From: Klebsiella huaxiensis
Lineage (GTDB): Bacteria; Pseudomonadota; Gammaproteobacteria; Enterobacterales; Enterobacteriaceae
Length of the DNA: 64,000 nt
Assembly: GCF_003261575.2 (NCBI RefSeq)
Contig: NZ_CP036175.1
Coordinates: 62,001-126,000, forward strand
Direction: 5' to 3'
Below the pieces are notes generated by a model. That model did no database searches. It was not told where the DNA came from and saw only the letters and a list, made by a program, of their open reading frames with translations. Each line of letters begins with the position of its first letter. Positions within the stretch are counted from its first letter, which is position 1. The position numbers and the translations under genes were made by a program. This document shows positions 17,632 through 26,629 of the stretch, one piece after another.

Positions 17632-17859
17632 CGGTATCTTGTCACCCTCGCGATAACTCCCCGCTGTTCTCATACCGAAATCCGGTTTTTTTTAGCAAAT
17701 ATGACCATCCTGTAATACCGATCACACTTTACTGCTGGCAACGGATTTGTTCAGGAAAGACAGCCGGATCATTAAGCTTTTTTCTCCACGCCCGGAATAT
17801 ATTAACTCTATTCCAGTCACCAGCATTGGCGAATAACGAAACCACGGAGAAAGCTAAAT

Positions 17860-19899
17860 ATGGCAGGTCTTTATTATGGTGTGGCCTATTACGATGAGTA
17901 CATTCGTGAGGAGCGCCTGGAAAAAGATATCGAGATGATGGTTGCCGCTGGCATTAACGTTGTCAGAATTGCGGAATCCACCTGGAGCACGCTGGAGCCT
18001 GAAGAGAATACGTTTAATTTCTACCATATCGATCGCGTGCTCAATGCCATGCACCTTGCGGGGATCTCCGTTATTATCGGCACGCCAACCTACGCTATCC
18101 CGGGCTGGCTGGCGCGCAAGCACCCGGATGCGCTGGTCACCACGCCAGGCGGTCATGAAAAATATGGCCGCCGGCAGATTATGGATATTGTTAACCCGCA
18201 TTTTCTTCAGCATGCCGAAAAGGTTATTCGCGCTCTGCTTAATCATGTTCACCATCATCCGGCTATTATTGGCTATCAGGTTGATAATGAAACAAAGCAT
18301 TATGACAATACTGGCGAATATATTCAGTCGGCATTTAAAGCATCATTGAAAAAACAGTTCCCGGATATCCGCCAGATGAACGATGCCTTTGGGCTTGAGT
18401 ACTGGAGTAATCGCATTGATTGCTGGGAAGATTTTCCCCCGGTCGCCAGCACCATCAACGCCAGCCTCGGCTGCGCGTTTGCCCGCTTTCGTCGGGAGAA
18501 GGTCGCGGAGTATCTGGCCTGGCAGGCCGATATCGTACGGGAATACGCGCGGCCAGAGCAGTTTGTTACGCAAAACTTCGATTTTGAATGGCGCGGTTAT
18601 TCTTTTGGGCTTCAGCCGCAGGTCGATCATTTCTCTGCCGCGCAGGCAATGAGCGTTGTCAGCGTCGACGTTTATCACCCAGGTCAGGATCATCTTAGCG
18701 GACGGGAAATAGCCTTCAGCGGCGATGTGGCGAGAAACCTGAAAAATGGGCGTAACTATTATGTTATGGAGACGCAGGCCCAGGGTTTTGCCAAATGGAC
18801 GCCGTGGCCCGGCCAACTACGCTTGCAGGCATTCAGCCATATCGCCAGCGGCGCCAGCATGGTTTCTTACTGGCACTGGCATTCCATCCACAACTCCTAT
18901 GAAACCTACTGGAAAGGGCTTATCAGCCATGATTTCGCCCCGGGCCCTACTTACCAGGAGGCGATGACTATCGGTCAGGAGATGGCTCAGTTGTCCGGCG
19001 TTCTTAACGAACTGCGCGTGGAAAACGATGTCGCGATTCTGGTCAGCAATGATGCGATGGAAGCCATGAACTGGTTTAAACCCGATACGCCGCAGCCCGG
19101 GCTGAACAACCACGGTCATTACGTTTACAACGATATCCTGCGACGGTTCTGGGATGCGCTTTATGACAATAATGTCGCGGTGGATATCATCAACACTCTT
19201 GAACCGCAGAACAGTCAATACAAGGTCGTGGTTATCCCGGCGCTCTACTGTGCAACCGACGAGCAGCTTGAGCGTATCAATCAGTTTGTTGAAAACGGCG
19301 GCAAAGTGCTGATTGGCTTTAAGTCCGGATTTTGTGATGAGAATGTCAGGGTGCGTGCTGAAACCCAGCCTGCGATTCTGAATAAATGCTGCGGCGTCAG
19401 CTATAGCCAGTTCGTCATTCCAGAAAACGTGGGGCTTCGGGCCGAAGCAGAGACGTTGATTTGCGCCCCTGATGAACGCCCGGAAATGTGGATGGAGCTG
19501 CTGACGCCGAACACTGAAGAGACCGCCGTTCTGCTGCGTTATGACCACCCGGTCTGGGGAAAATATGCCGCTGCCACGCTGTCGAATTACGGTAAAGGAC
19601 AGGCGCTCTATGTCGGCTGTCTGCCCTCCAGCAAGGTAATATTTGACCTGTTTAGCGCGCTCTCATCAGATACGCCGCTGGTCTCCTCTACGCCAGAGTA
19701 TCAGTGGCCGCTGGTTGTTCGCCGCGCCGTAAACAACCGGGGCGAGGCGGTGCAATTTATTTTCAATTATTGCGCTACGCCTGCAACAATCCGTACTGAG
19801 GCCGAAGTGACGGAACCACTGAGCGGGAAGCGGTATCATCAGGGAGAACGCGTTGAGATTGATGCCTGGGGCATGCGGTTGTTTGTAAAATCACGGTAA
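17860..19899 (+). CDS. Beta-galactosidase, glycoside hydrolase family 42
   Basis: A 679-residue cytoplasmic GH42 enzyme (no signal peptide) with a TIM-barrel catalytic domain (residues 1-390), a class I glutamine amidotransferase-like trimerisation domain (about 395-600) and a short beta-rich C-terminal domain. The acid/base is E144 in YQVDNETKHY and the probable nucleophile is E304 in YYVMETQAQGFAKW, followed by the conserved WPGQLRLQAFSHIASGA. It cleaves terminal beta-galactosides, in many bacteria small galacto-oligosaccharides rather than lactose. An AraC regulator and a sugar transporter follow on the same strand, forming one catabolic unit. Confidence 0.94.
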   Translation: MAGLYYGVAYYDEYIREERLEKDIEMMVAAGINVVRIAESTWSTLEPEENTFNFYHIDRVLNAMHLAGISVIIGTPTYAIPGWLARKHPDALVTTPGGHEKYGRRQIMDIVNPHFLQHAEKVIRALLNHVHHHPAIIGYQVDNETKHYDNTGEYIQSAFKASLKKQFPDIRQMNDAFGLEYWSNRIDCWEDFPPVASTINASLGCAFARFRREKVAEYLAWQADIVREYARPEQFVTQNFDFEWRGYSFGLQPQVDHFSAAQAMSVVSVDVYHPGQDHLSGREIAFSGDVARNLKNGRNYYVMETQAQGFAKWTPWPGQLRLQAFSHIASGASMVSYWHWHSIHNSYETYWKGLISHDFAPGPTYQEAMTIGQEMAQLSGVLNELRVENDVAILVSNDAMEAMNWFKPDTPQPGLNNHGHYVYNDILRRFWDALYDNNVAVDIINTLEPQNSQYKVVVIPALYCATDEQLERINQFVENGGKVLIGFKSGFCDENVRVRAETQPAILNKCCGVSYSQFVIPENVGLRAEAETLICAPDERPEMWMELLTPNTEETAVLLRYDHPVWGKYAAATLSNYGKGQALYVGCLPSSKVIFDLFSALSSDTPLVSSTPEYQWPLVVRRAVNNRGEAVQFIFNYCATPATIRTEAEVTEPLSGKRYHQGERVEIDAWGMRLFVKSR

Positions 19900-19916
19900 T
19901 TTTCGCGAGGTGGTGT

Positions 19917-20774
19917 ATGTGTTTTACCTTTGATGCGTATCTGGTGGCTGGATTCACACCGGTTGTCCGCAGCGGTCCTCTCGATACCCCGATAGACCGT
20001 CCGGACGGAATGGAAGGGTATATTATTAATATTACCGTGAGGGGAAAAGCGTGGGTAAAAACCAAAGAAGGCACATATATTACCTGCGAAAAAAATGACT
20101 TACTCATTTTTCCACCCGGCGTGCCGCATCATTATGGGCGAGATGAAACCAGCGACTGCTGGGATCATTTCTGGATTTATTTTATTCCGCGACCATATTG
20201 GCATAATTGGCTCACCTGGCAAGGTAGCGAAGGTGAACCTGGCAAACTCACGTTAAAAAGTGAGCACGATGGTGAATTAATGAAGACGCTGTTCAGCGAG
20301 GCGATTACCTTCTTTTCTGAAGGCGACGCGCTGTCAGAGGCAATATCAATGAACGTTCTTGAACGTATCATCCTGAATTGTTATCGACTACAGGAAGATA
20401 CGCAGAAGAAAACGCGCGATGCCAGGGTGGAAGAGGTCTGTCTCTATCTGAACCGGCATATCACCGAGGATTTGAGCATCGCCGACCTCGCCGCGCAGGT
20501 CTGCTTGTCGCCGTCTCGTCTGTCCCATCTGTTCCGCGAAGAGACCGGGCAGACCATTAATGAATGGAAAGAAGAACAGCGGATATATCGCGCCAAAAAT
20601 ATGCTGCAAAATACCGTGCTGTCTATCTCTGATATTGCACAATTAAGCGGATATAACGATGCCTTTTATTTCTCTAGAGTTTTTCGTCGCCACTGTGGGG
20701 TCTCTCCTCGGCGATACAGAAATAATTATATCAAGCTTATTCCGGATAAAAGCAGCAACTCCAGTGGCACTTGA
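19917..20774 (+). CDS. AraC-family regulator of the GH42 cluster
   Basis: A 285-residue regulator with an N-terminal cupin sugar-binding domain (residues about 1-150; FPPGVPHHYG near 63) and a C-terminal pair of helix-turn-helix motifs (about 185-280; LSIADLAAQVCLSPSRLSHL and ISDIAQLSGYNDAFYFSRVF, then GVSPRRYR). The start ATG has GAGGTGG upstream. It lies 17 bases after the beta-galactosidase gene and before the transporter, so it likely activates this sugar operon in response to its substrate. Confidence 0.9.
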   Translation: MCFTFDAYLVAGFTPVVRSGPLDTPIDRPDGMEGYIINITVRGKAWVKTKEGTYITCEKNDLLIFPPGVPHHYGRDETSDCWDHFWIYFIPRPYWHNWLTWQGSEGEPGKLTLKSEHDGELMKTLFSEAITFFSEGDALSEAISMNVLERIILNCYRLQEDTQKKTRDARVEEVCLYLNRHITEDLSIADLAAQVCLSPSRLSHLFREETGQTINEWKEEQRIYRAKNMLQNTVLSISDIAQLSGYNDAFYFSRVFRRHCGVSPRRYRNNYIKLIPDKSSNSSGT

Positions 20775-20780
20775 ATTTTA

Positions 20781-20973
20781 ATATACCCTAAATAATTCGA
20801 GTTGCAGGACAAGGCACTTGTGCCTTGAACAGCGCTTGCGCTGGCCCCGAAGGGGCGAGGCCATAGGCCGAGTAACGCGGCAAGGGAGTGAATCCCGATG
20901 AGCTTACTCTGGTAAGTGATTCGGGTGAACGAGCGCAGTCAACACACCTGCAACTTGAAGTATGACGGGTATA
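20781..20973. repeat. ERIC element with extra internal cassette (193 bp)
   Basis: The ends ATATACCCTAAATAATTCG and TTGAAGTATGACGGGTATA are the terminal inverted repeats of ERIC, and the core GTGAATCCCGATGAGCTTAC is present. The element is about 66 bp longer than the standard 127 bp. The extra DNA, near 20809-20870, is a chain of small hairpins (AAGGCACTTGTGCCTT, AGCGCTTGCGCT, GGCCCCGAAGGGGC). It lies between the AraC and transporter genes, so it is probably transcribed within the operon. Confidence 0.9.
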
Positions 20974-21005
20974 AACACTACCTTTAAAATAAAAGGTTTA
21001 CTCTA

Positions 21006-22322
21006 ATGAACACGAATAGCACCGATAAAACCATTAATTTGGGTGGGTGGTCTGCGTCAGTCAGTAATGAAAAACAGCCGAAACCTCCTGTACTTTTAGG
21101 TCTTGCTGTCGGAATCGGCGCGCTGCTGTGGCTGGCCCCATTTATGGGACTCAATTCCGTTCTGAATCCGGCCAAGCTCAGTCGAATTATCGGCGGGGGT
21201 TCAGAGGTTAATAATTTTCTTGCTCTGCTTGGCACTCTTGGCGCGGTCACCTCAACGATTACCACCATTATTATCGGTGCGCTGTCTGACCTCACGCGCT
21301 CCCGCTGGGGCCGCCGGACGCCGTGGATTTTATCCGGCTCGGTCCTGACCGCCCTGGTGATGGTGGGGCTGGGAATGATTGAAACCAAAGAGCAGCTGTG
21401 GATTTTTATCCTTCTCTGGTGCTTATTACAGACCTTTATAAACTTTGTCGTTGCACCGCTGATTGCCGTCATTGCTGACCGCATCGCGCCAAAACACCGG
21501 GGGTTAATTTCCTCCATTTATGCCGCAGGTTTTATCATCGGTCAGTACGGTGGCCCGGTGGTTGGCGGGTTCTTTCTTAGCGATAGCCATCCAGAGCTAG
21601 TCAATACCGGTTATTACGTTCTGGCGGTGGCGATGCTGCTCTCCGGCCCGATTGCGGCAGTCATTATCAAAGAGCCATCCAGCCTCAGCATGCCGCGGCA
21701 AAAAATCGACCGCAGCAACTTTGCCCAGTACTTTATTTTTCCGGTACGCAATGCGCGCGACTTTTACCTGGCGCTGTTTGGCAAGATGCTGATTGCCATC
21801 ACCATTACCGCTTTTAGCGTTTATCAGCTCTTTTTCCTGACCAGCGGAATGGGGCTCAATAGCGCCGATGCCGGGAAGTATATCTCCCTCGCCGGTGTCG
21901 CCACGATGATAACCGCGCTGATCTTTGCACCTATTTCCGGCCCGATTTCCGACAAACTGCGCACCCGCAAAAAACCGGTGTTTCTCGCCGCCGTGTTGAT
22001 TGCTGCAGGCACAGTTATCCCGTTTATTTACGGGCAGCCCGCCGCGATGATCTGGTACGGAGTTATTGCGGGTATTGGGTCGGGGATTTTCTTTTCGGTC
22101 GATCAGGCATTGAATCTGGAGGTGCTGCCTAATCCCGAGAATTCAGCGAAAGACCTCGGCATCCTGAATTTTGCCAATACCGGTGCGCAAATTCTGGGGC
22201 CCGTATTAGGCGCAATTTTGTTTAGCGTGGTGGGTAACCAGTATCTGCCCATCCTGCCTATTCTGGCCGTTATCGCGCTGGCAGGTGGGGGACTGATTAT
22301 GATGATAAAACAGGTAGATTGA
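21006..22322 (+). CDS. MFS sugar transporter of the GH42 cluster
   Basis: A 438-residue inner-membrane transporter of the major facilitator superfamily with about 12 membrane segments. The loop DLTRSRWGRRTPWIL (about residues 95-109) matches the A-motif of the SLC45/GPH-like sugar carriers. The N-terminal 30 residues are polar and cytoplasmic. By position, behind the GH42 beta-galactosidase and its AraC regulator, it most likely imports the beta-galactoside. The substrate is inferred from neighbours only. Confidence 0.88.
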   Translation: MNTNSTDKTINLGGWSASVSNEKQPKPPVLLGLAVGIGALLWLAPFMGLNSVLNPAKLSRIIGGGSEVNNFLALLGTLGAVTSTITTIIIGALSDLTRSRWGRRTPWILSGSVLTALVMVGLGMIETKEQLWIFILLWCLLQTFINFVVAPLIAVIADRIAPKHRGLISSIYAAGFIIGQYGGPVVGGFFLSDSHPELVNTGYYVLAVAMLLSGPIAAVIIKEPSSLSMPRQKIDRSNFAQYFIFPVRNARDFYLALFGKMLIAITITAFSVYQLFFLTSGMGLNSADAGKYISLAGVATMITALIFAPISGPISDKLRTRKKPVFLAAVLIAAGTVIPFIYGQPAAMIWYGVIAGIGSGIFFSVDQALNLEVLPNPENSAKDLGILNFANTGAQILGPVLGAILFSVVGNQYLPILPILAVIALAGGGLIMMIKQVD

Positions 22323-22329
22323 ACGTTAT

Positions 22330-22358
22330 CCCCCGGCGAGCGCTGCGCCGTCGGGGGC
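22330..22358. terminator. Hairpin between convergent genes
   Basis: CCCCCGGCG and CGCCGTCGGGGG form an imperfect GC stem between the ends of the MFS gene and nepI. It may end transcription from both sides. No long T run is present. Confidence 0.5.
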
Positions 22359-22364
22359 AAATAT

Positions 22365-23552
22365 TTATGATGAAATCCGCACTTTGGTCGCCACCAGTAA
22401 CCCGGTAAGCAGCATCAAAGTACCGGAAATCACCAGCGGCGACAGCAGGCCGAGATGGTCCAGCGCTACGCCGCCGACCGCCGCGCCGCAGGTATTGGCT
22501 AACTGGATCACCGCCACCTGAATCGACCCGGCTTTCTCTGCCTGATCGGAAAGGGAGCGGGTGATCCACGTTGACCAGCCTACCGGCACCAGCGCGAAGG
22601 CAAAGCCCCAGATAACCGCCACCGTCGACGATACAATTTTACTCTCTCCCCACAACACCAGCACCGCCGCGCTGATGGTCAGCACGATTGGGGCAATCGC
22701 CAGCGCCGCTTTTACTGAACGTTTGAGCAGCATGGAAGAGAGTGAGGTGCCGACAAAGCTGGCGATACCGAAGCTCAGCAGCACCAGCGTCAGGCCGTCA
22801 ACGTCAAAACCCGCGAGGGTCATATACACCGGGCGAATATAGGTAAAGAAGGCAAACTGACCGGCGAAGGCCATAAAGATGGCGCACATCCCGGCCATCA
22901 CACCGGGACGTTTCAGCAGGCCGAGCATATTTTGCTGCTGCGACGACGACTCGCCCGGCAGCGAAGGCAGCGCCTTCAGCACCCAAATCGTACAGACCAC
23001 GCCCATGACCGCCGCGGCGTTAAAAACGTTACGCCAGCCGATAATCCCGCCAAGGAAGCTGCCCAACGGCGCGGCGATCACTAATGCTATCGACACTGCA
23101 CCAAAAATCACCGATAGCGCTTTGGGCACCACGCGCATCGGTACCAGCCGCATGGTCAACGACGCCGACATCGCCCAAAAGCCGCCCAGCGCCAGGCCAA
23201 GGCAAGCACGCCCCACCAGCAGTAACGCAAAGCTGTTGGCAAAGGAGACCAGCAGACAGGAGACAGTCAGCAAGACTGAAAACAGAATCACTACGTAGCG
23301 GCGGTCGGTGCTGCGAATAATCGAAGTGATAAACAGGCTGGCAAACATCGCCACGAACGCGGTGGTGGTGACCGATTGTCCGGCGACGCCTTCAGAAATA
23401 CCCAGATCCTGCGCCATCGGCGTGAGCAGGCTCACCGGCAGGAATTCTACGGTAATCAGGCAGGCAACGCAGAAGGCCACCGCGAAGACCGCCGACCAGT
23501 TTGGCCGCTCTGCCGGGCTAGCGTGTGGCGTGGATGCATTCGAAGGAGTCAT
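22365..23552 (-). CDS. nepI: Purine ribonucleoside efflux pump NepI
   Basis: A 395-residue MFS transporter with about 12 membrane segments. It is nearly collinear with E. coli NepI (YicM), for example in FLPVSLLTPMAQDLGISEGVAGQ and the STWITRSLSDQAEKAGSIQV region. NepI exports inosine, guanosine and related purine nucleosides with proton antiport. The N-terminal 20 residues (TPSNASTPHASPAE) are polar and variable in the family. It is a single gene, converging on the sugar transporter. Confidence 0.94.
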   Translation of the reverse strand: MTPSNASTPHASPAERPNWSAVFAVAFCVACLITVEFLPVSLLTPMAQDLGISEGVAGQSVTTTAFVAMFASLFITSIIRSTDRRYVVILFSVLLTVSCLLVSFANSFALLLVGRACLGLALGGFWAMSASLTMRLVPMRVVPKALSVIFGAVSIALVIAAPLGSFLGGIIGWRNVFNAAAVMGVVCTIWVLKALPSLPGESSSQQQNMLGLLKRPGVMAGMCAIFMAFAGQFAFFTYIRPVYMTLAGFDVDGLTLVLLSFGIASFVGTSLSSMLLKRSVKAALAIAPIVLTISAAVLVLWGESKIVSSTVAVIWGFAFALVPVGWSTWITRSLSDQAEKAGSIQVAVIQLANTCGAAVGGVALDHLGLLSPLVISGTLMLLTGLLVATKVRISS

Positions 23553-23722
23553 AAGTTACCTGCAGAGTTGAATACGGAGAAGCCGCGCAGTGTAACATTT
23601 TAAATGTGACGAATTTAACGTTTTGACAACTTTTCAGGCTTTTCAAAGCGCTTGCGTGGCTGCTCGTATACCGGAAAAATCATTCTTTTAGGTGTTCAGA
23701 TGAGTAAAAATAAGGAGTAATA

Positions 23723-23737
23723 TAGCACCTAGTGCTA
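23723..23737. promoter_or_regulatory. Inverted repeat, possible operator
   Basis: TAGCACCTAGTGCTA contains TAGCAC and GTGCTA arms around CTA. It lies in the gap between nepI and the small HTH gene, about 210 bp before the latter and beyond a REP pair, so ownership is uncertain. The remainder of 23553-23787 shows no gene; a six-codon ORF at 23700-23720 is too short to support. Confidence 0.35.
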
Positions 23738-23787
23738 CATATCAAGACTAATAACATACCTGTTTGAGATACTGTGCTCGCATTTTC

Positions 23788-23869
23788 GCCGGGTGGCGGC
23801 TAACGCCTTACCCAGCCTACAAAATCCATCGCTTCCTGTAGGCCCGCGCAAGCAAAGCGCCGCCGGGCA
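23788..23869. repeat. REP pair, E. coli-like sequence
   Basis: CGCCGGGTGGCGGCTAACGC ending in CAGCCTAC, and the facing GTAGGCCCGCGCAAGC ending in GCGCCGCCGGGCA, are two facing REP palindromes. They resemble the classical E. coli REP more than those in the 125-bp array. They lie just before the HTH gene. Confidence 0.8.
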
Positions 23870-23946
23870 ATTCCAGAGGCATGCACTTTATCAGCAATTT
23901 AAATATAGCCCGTTGTGCGATATTTAAGAATTGGTGGAGATTTGTC

Positions 23947-24270
23947 ATGATTGCAAAAACTAAATTCAAAAGCCCGGCTTTTGAAGCTATCCATAGCGCC
24001 GCTGCGGGTTTGTACAGTGTTGATGCCATTCCACAGGAGACAATGCGCAGCTTCGATGAAGCCTGTCTCAGCAACGTGAGCGATCTTCAACCTGATGAAA
24101 TTAAGGCTCTGCGGGAGCATTTCAACGTCAGCCAGCCCGTTTTTGCGCTCTATCTGAACACCAGCGTTTCCACGATCCAAAAATGGGAAAGCGGGGCAAA
24201 ACGCCCCGGTGGGCTGGCGCTGAAATTACTCAATATCGTGCAAAAACATGGGCTGGAGGTGCTGACGTAA
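23947..24270 (+). CDS. Small HTH protein, NadS/HigA antitoxin-like
   Basis: A 107-residue protein with a Cro/C1-type helix-turn-helix at about residues 45-95 (LREHFNVSQPVFALYLNTSVSTIQKWESGAKRPGG), followed by a short LALKLLNIVQKHGLEVL tail. This arrangement is that of NadS/HigA-type antitoxins encoded after RelE-like toxins. The frame is open to 23881, but the ATG at 23947 has GGTGGAGA in front. No toxin ORF lies immediately upstream, where a REP pair is found instead, so it is either an orphan antitoxin or an unrelated DNA-binding regulator. Confidence 0.82.
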   Translation: MIAKTKFKSPAFEAIHSAAAGLYSVDAIPQETMRSFDEACLSNVSDLQPDEIKALREHFNVSQPVFALYLNTSVSTIQKWESGAKRPGGLALKLLNIVQKHGLEVLT

Positions 24271-24294
24271 TGGATCCCTCCGGGCCACTATCGA

Positions 24295-24822
24295 TTATTT
24301 AGCCTTACGCGCCGCCGTTACCAGCCCGCAAATCCACTCCTGATGGCCGTTTATCATCGGATTGGGTACGGTTCGCGCCAGCTCCTGCGCCGGTACGCCT
24401 TTCTGCGACTCCTGGGTCAAAATACGCACCCGGTTACCGGGTAAATCCTCAAACAGCCAGGCGTGAATCACGTCGAGGCGCGTAGTCTCATCGCCTTCTG
24501 CCCAGCCGTGCCAGGCCACGCGCGCTGCTTGTCCGGCGACCGGTGGAACGTACTCGGTGACCTGTGCTTCAATCGGGAAGCCGAAAGTGGAGAAACGAAA
24601 GCGGGCGTTGGCGCTCAGCTTCGGGCCGCTGCCGTCGTGAAAACGTATATCAGCGACGTTGCTGTAGTAGCCCGGCCACAGGGTGGTATCGTCAAGCTGC
24701 GCCCAGATTTGTGCCGCCGTCAGGCCGCTGACGATGATTTCGTTGGAAGCGAAGTTATCGGTGGTGCCCGGCAGGTAATCTTGCGGCCATATGATGGCGC
24801 TTTGTTGCGATGGCTGTTGCAT
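24295..24822 (-). CDS. SRPBCC (START-like) domain protein
   Basis: A 175-residue protein of the SRPBCC/polyketide-cyclase-like fold, which forms a hydrophobic ligand pocket. Visible family features are an N-terminal beta strand with SNEIIVSGLTAAQIWAQLDD, the WPGYYSNVADIRFHDGSGP segment and a C-terminal long helix (HQEWICGLVTAARKAK). An earlier ATG at 24858 is in frame, but GAGG lies at suitable distance only from the ATG at 24822. Ligand and role are unknown. It converges on the HTH gene and may be linked to the LysR gene across yicN, but this is not shown. Confidence 0.8.
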   Translation of the reverse strand: MQQPSQQSAIIWPQDYLPGTTDNFASNEIIVSGLTAAQIWAQLDDTTLWPGYYSNVADIRFHDGSGPKLSANARFRFSTFGFPIEAQVTEYVPPVAGQAARVAWHGWAEGDETTRLDVIHAWLFEDLPGNRVRILTQESQKGVPAQELARTVPNPMINGHQEWICGLVTAARKAK

Positions 24823-24925
24823 GGTGGACCTCGTCAGTGTGTGTTTTAACGAGGTCAACTATGCGCCCGGAGAGTGATATAAATCGAATCACCATCTTTT
24901 ATAAACATCATTACAGATAGTGATA

Positions 24926-25378
24926 TCAGTGTAGCCAGTGGACGCCATCTTCCGGTAAAAACAACGTGTTATAGCGTTCTTGCAGAGCGTGCAGCTCGCT
25001 AATTTCCGGTTCCAGCTCGCGGAGGAAACCTTGCGCGAGACGGATTTGCGCTTCGGTAATCGGTGCCGCAAGGCGGGCCTTTTGCATCAACCGATACCAG
25101 TAGTGCAGGTTCTGCTCGCTGCCGTCAACGATCCCCACCTGCCAGATAAGCAGCACCTGAGCGGCATTTTGCAAATGCGCTTCATTAGGCCGCTCAAGGT
25201 AGCGCAGATACTCGTGACCGGCGGTTTTTCCCAGCTGATCGATCATCGACTCCAGCGGCACCGGCGTAATCCCTAATCGTTCGCTCAGACGGCGAATTGC
25301 ACGGCGTGAATCAGAGGTAAGCACCCGAAATCCCACAACAAATACCACTATCAGCGTGGCCAGTCCTAACCAGATCAT
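24926..25378 (-). CDS. yicN: DUF1198 family protein YicN
   Basis: A 150-residue protein, similar over its length to E. coli YicN, with one N-terminal membrane segment (MIWLGLATLIVVFVVGFRVL) and a soluble domain ending EDGVHWLH. Its function is unknown. The frame runs upstream to 25498 through an ERIC element, but the ATG at 25378 has an AGAGG Shine-Dalgarno and matches the E. coli start. The ERIC ends about 15 bases before that start, so it forms the yicN 5' region. Confidence 0.92.
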   Translation of the reverse strand: MIWLGLATLIVVFVVGFRVLTSDSRRAIRRLSERLGITPVPLESMIDQLGKTAGHEYLRYLERPNEAHLQNAAQVLLIWQVGIVDGSEQNLHYWYRLMQKARLAAPITEAQIRLAQGFLRELEPEISELHALQERYNTLFLPEDGVHWLH

Positions 25379-25393
25379 GCATCCTCTCATTTC

Positions 25394-25587
<194 letters not shown>

Positions 25588-25677
25588 CCCTCAGATCCAC
25601 TATCATAATGGGAATTTGCCAGCTGTCGACTGCCGGACGTACCATAATGTGACTTATCGCGGCTGCGGACAGCTATC

Positions 25678-26583
25678 ATGAAATCTGATATCAGAAACCT
25701 CGATCTTAACCTGCTGAAAACGCTGGATGCGCTGCTCGATGAACGCAGCGTCACCCGGGCGGCGGCGCGGCTTTCGCTCACCCAACCGGCGGTGAGCGGT
25801 ATGCTGACCCGGCTGCGCGAAGCCTTTAACGACCCGCTGTTTATCCGCGCCCCGCACGGGATGGTGCCGACCCTGCGCGCTCAGGCGCTGGCCTCGCCGG
25901 TTAAACAGCTACTGACTGATGCCGAAGCCCTGCTGCAGCCCGCCGTTTTCGAACCGCTCAATGCCGATTTCACCTGGACTATCGCCGCCACCGACTATGC
26001 GCTGAAAGCGGTGATCGTGCCGTTTATCGCAGCCCTGAAGCCGCTGGCGCCGGGCATCCGCGTGCGCATTATTCCGGAATCGCCCGCCACGCTGTTCGCT
26101 CAGACCGAACGCGGTGAAGTGGATATCGCGCTGCTGACGCCGCATTCCACGCCGCCGGATCTGCACAGCCGGGCGCTGTATCAGGAAGAGTACGTGTGCC
26201 TGATGCGCGCAGATCACCCGCAGGCTGCCGCGCCGCTGACCCTGGATTTATTCTGCGAGCTGGAGCATGTGCTGGTCTCCTGGCAGGGCGATAGTTTTCG
26301 CGGCGTGACCGATGATGCGCTGGCGGCGCTGGGTCGTTCCCGGCGAGTTGGGCTGTCGGTGAGTAGTTTTCTGGTCCTGCCGGAGGTGCTGGCGGTCAGC
26401 GATATGATTGCCGTAGTGCCGCGTCGGCTGGCGAAGATGGCGTCAGGGATGAAAATCGCCCCGCCGCCGTTGGCGATACCCGGTTTTACCAAAAGCATGG
26501 CCTGGCACGAACGCAGCCATCGCGACCCGGCGCAGCAGTGGCTGCGGGAGCTGTTGCACCAGACGGCCCAGCAGGAAGCATAA
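25678..26583 (+). CDS. LysR-family transcriptional regulator
   Basis: A 301-residue LysR regulator: winged HTH at residues about 8-67 (LLKTLDALLDERSVTRAAARLSLTQPAVSGMLTRLREAF) and a two-lobed effector domain (about 95-295). DPLFIRAPHGMVPTLRA is typical of the NodD/PcpR-like branch. The start ATG at 25678 fits the family, but no strong Shine-Dalgarno is seen. It is divergent from yicN across an ERIC, and its target is unknown. Confidence 0.88.
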   Translation: MKSDIRNLDLNLLKTLDALLDERSVTRAAARLSLTQPAVSGMLTRLREAFNDPLFIRAPHGMVPTLRAQALASPVKQLLTDAEALLQPAVFEPLNADFTWTIAATDYALKAVIVPFIAALKPLAPGIRVRIIPESPATLFAQTERGEVDIALLTPHSTPPDLHSRALYQEEYVCLMRADHPQAAAPLTLDLFCELEHVLVSWQGDSFRGVTDDALAALGRSRRVGLSVSSFLVLPEVLAVSDMIAVVPRRLAKMASGMKIAPPPLAIPGFTKSMAWHERSHRDPAQQWLRELLHQTAQQEA

Positions 26584-26587
26584 AAAA

Positions 26588-26607
26588 GCCCGGCGTAAAG
26601 GCCGGGC
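26588..26607 (-). terminator. Intrinsic terminator of uhpT
   Basis: GCCCGGC-GTAAAG-GCCGGGC gives a 7-bp stem. On the minus strand it is followed by TTTTTTA, so it ends the uhpT transcript. The adjacent LysR gene stops at its edge. Confidence 0.88.
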
Positions 26608-26629
26608 AAAGTGACTCACACCCAATGAC

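Noticed and set aside
23700..23720. Six-codon ORF (MSKNKE) as a toxin remnant
   Set aside because: Too short to show homology with any toxin.
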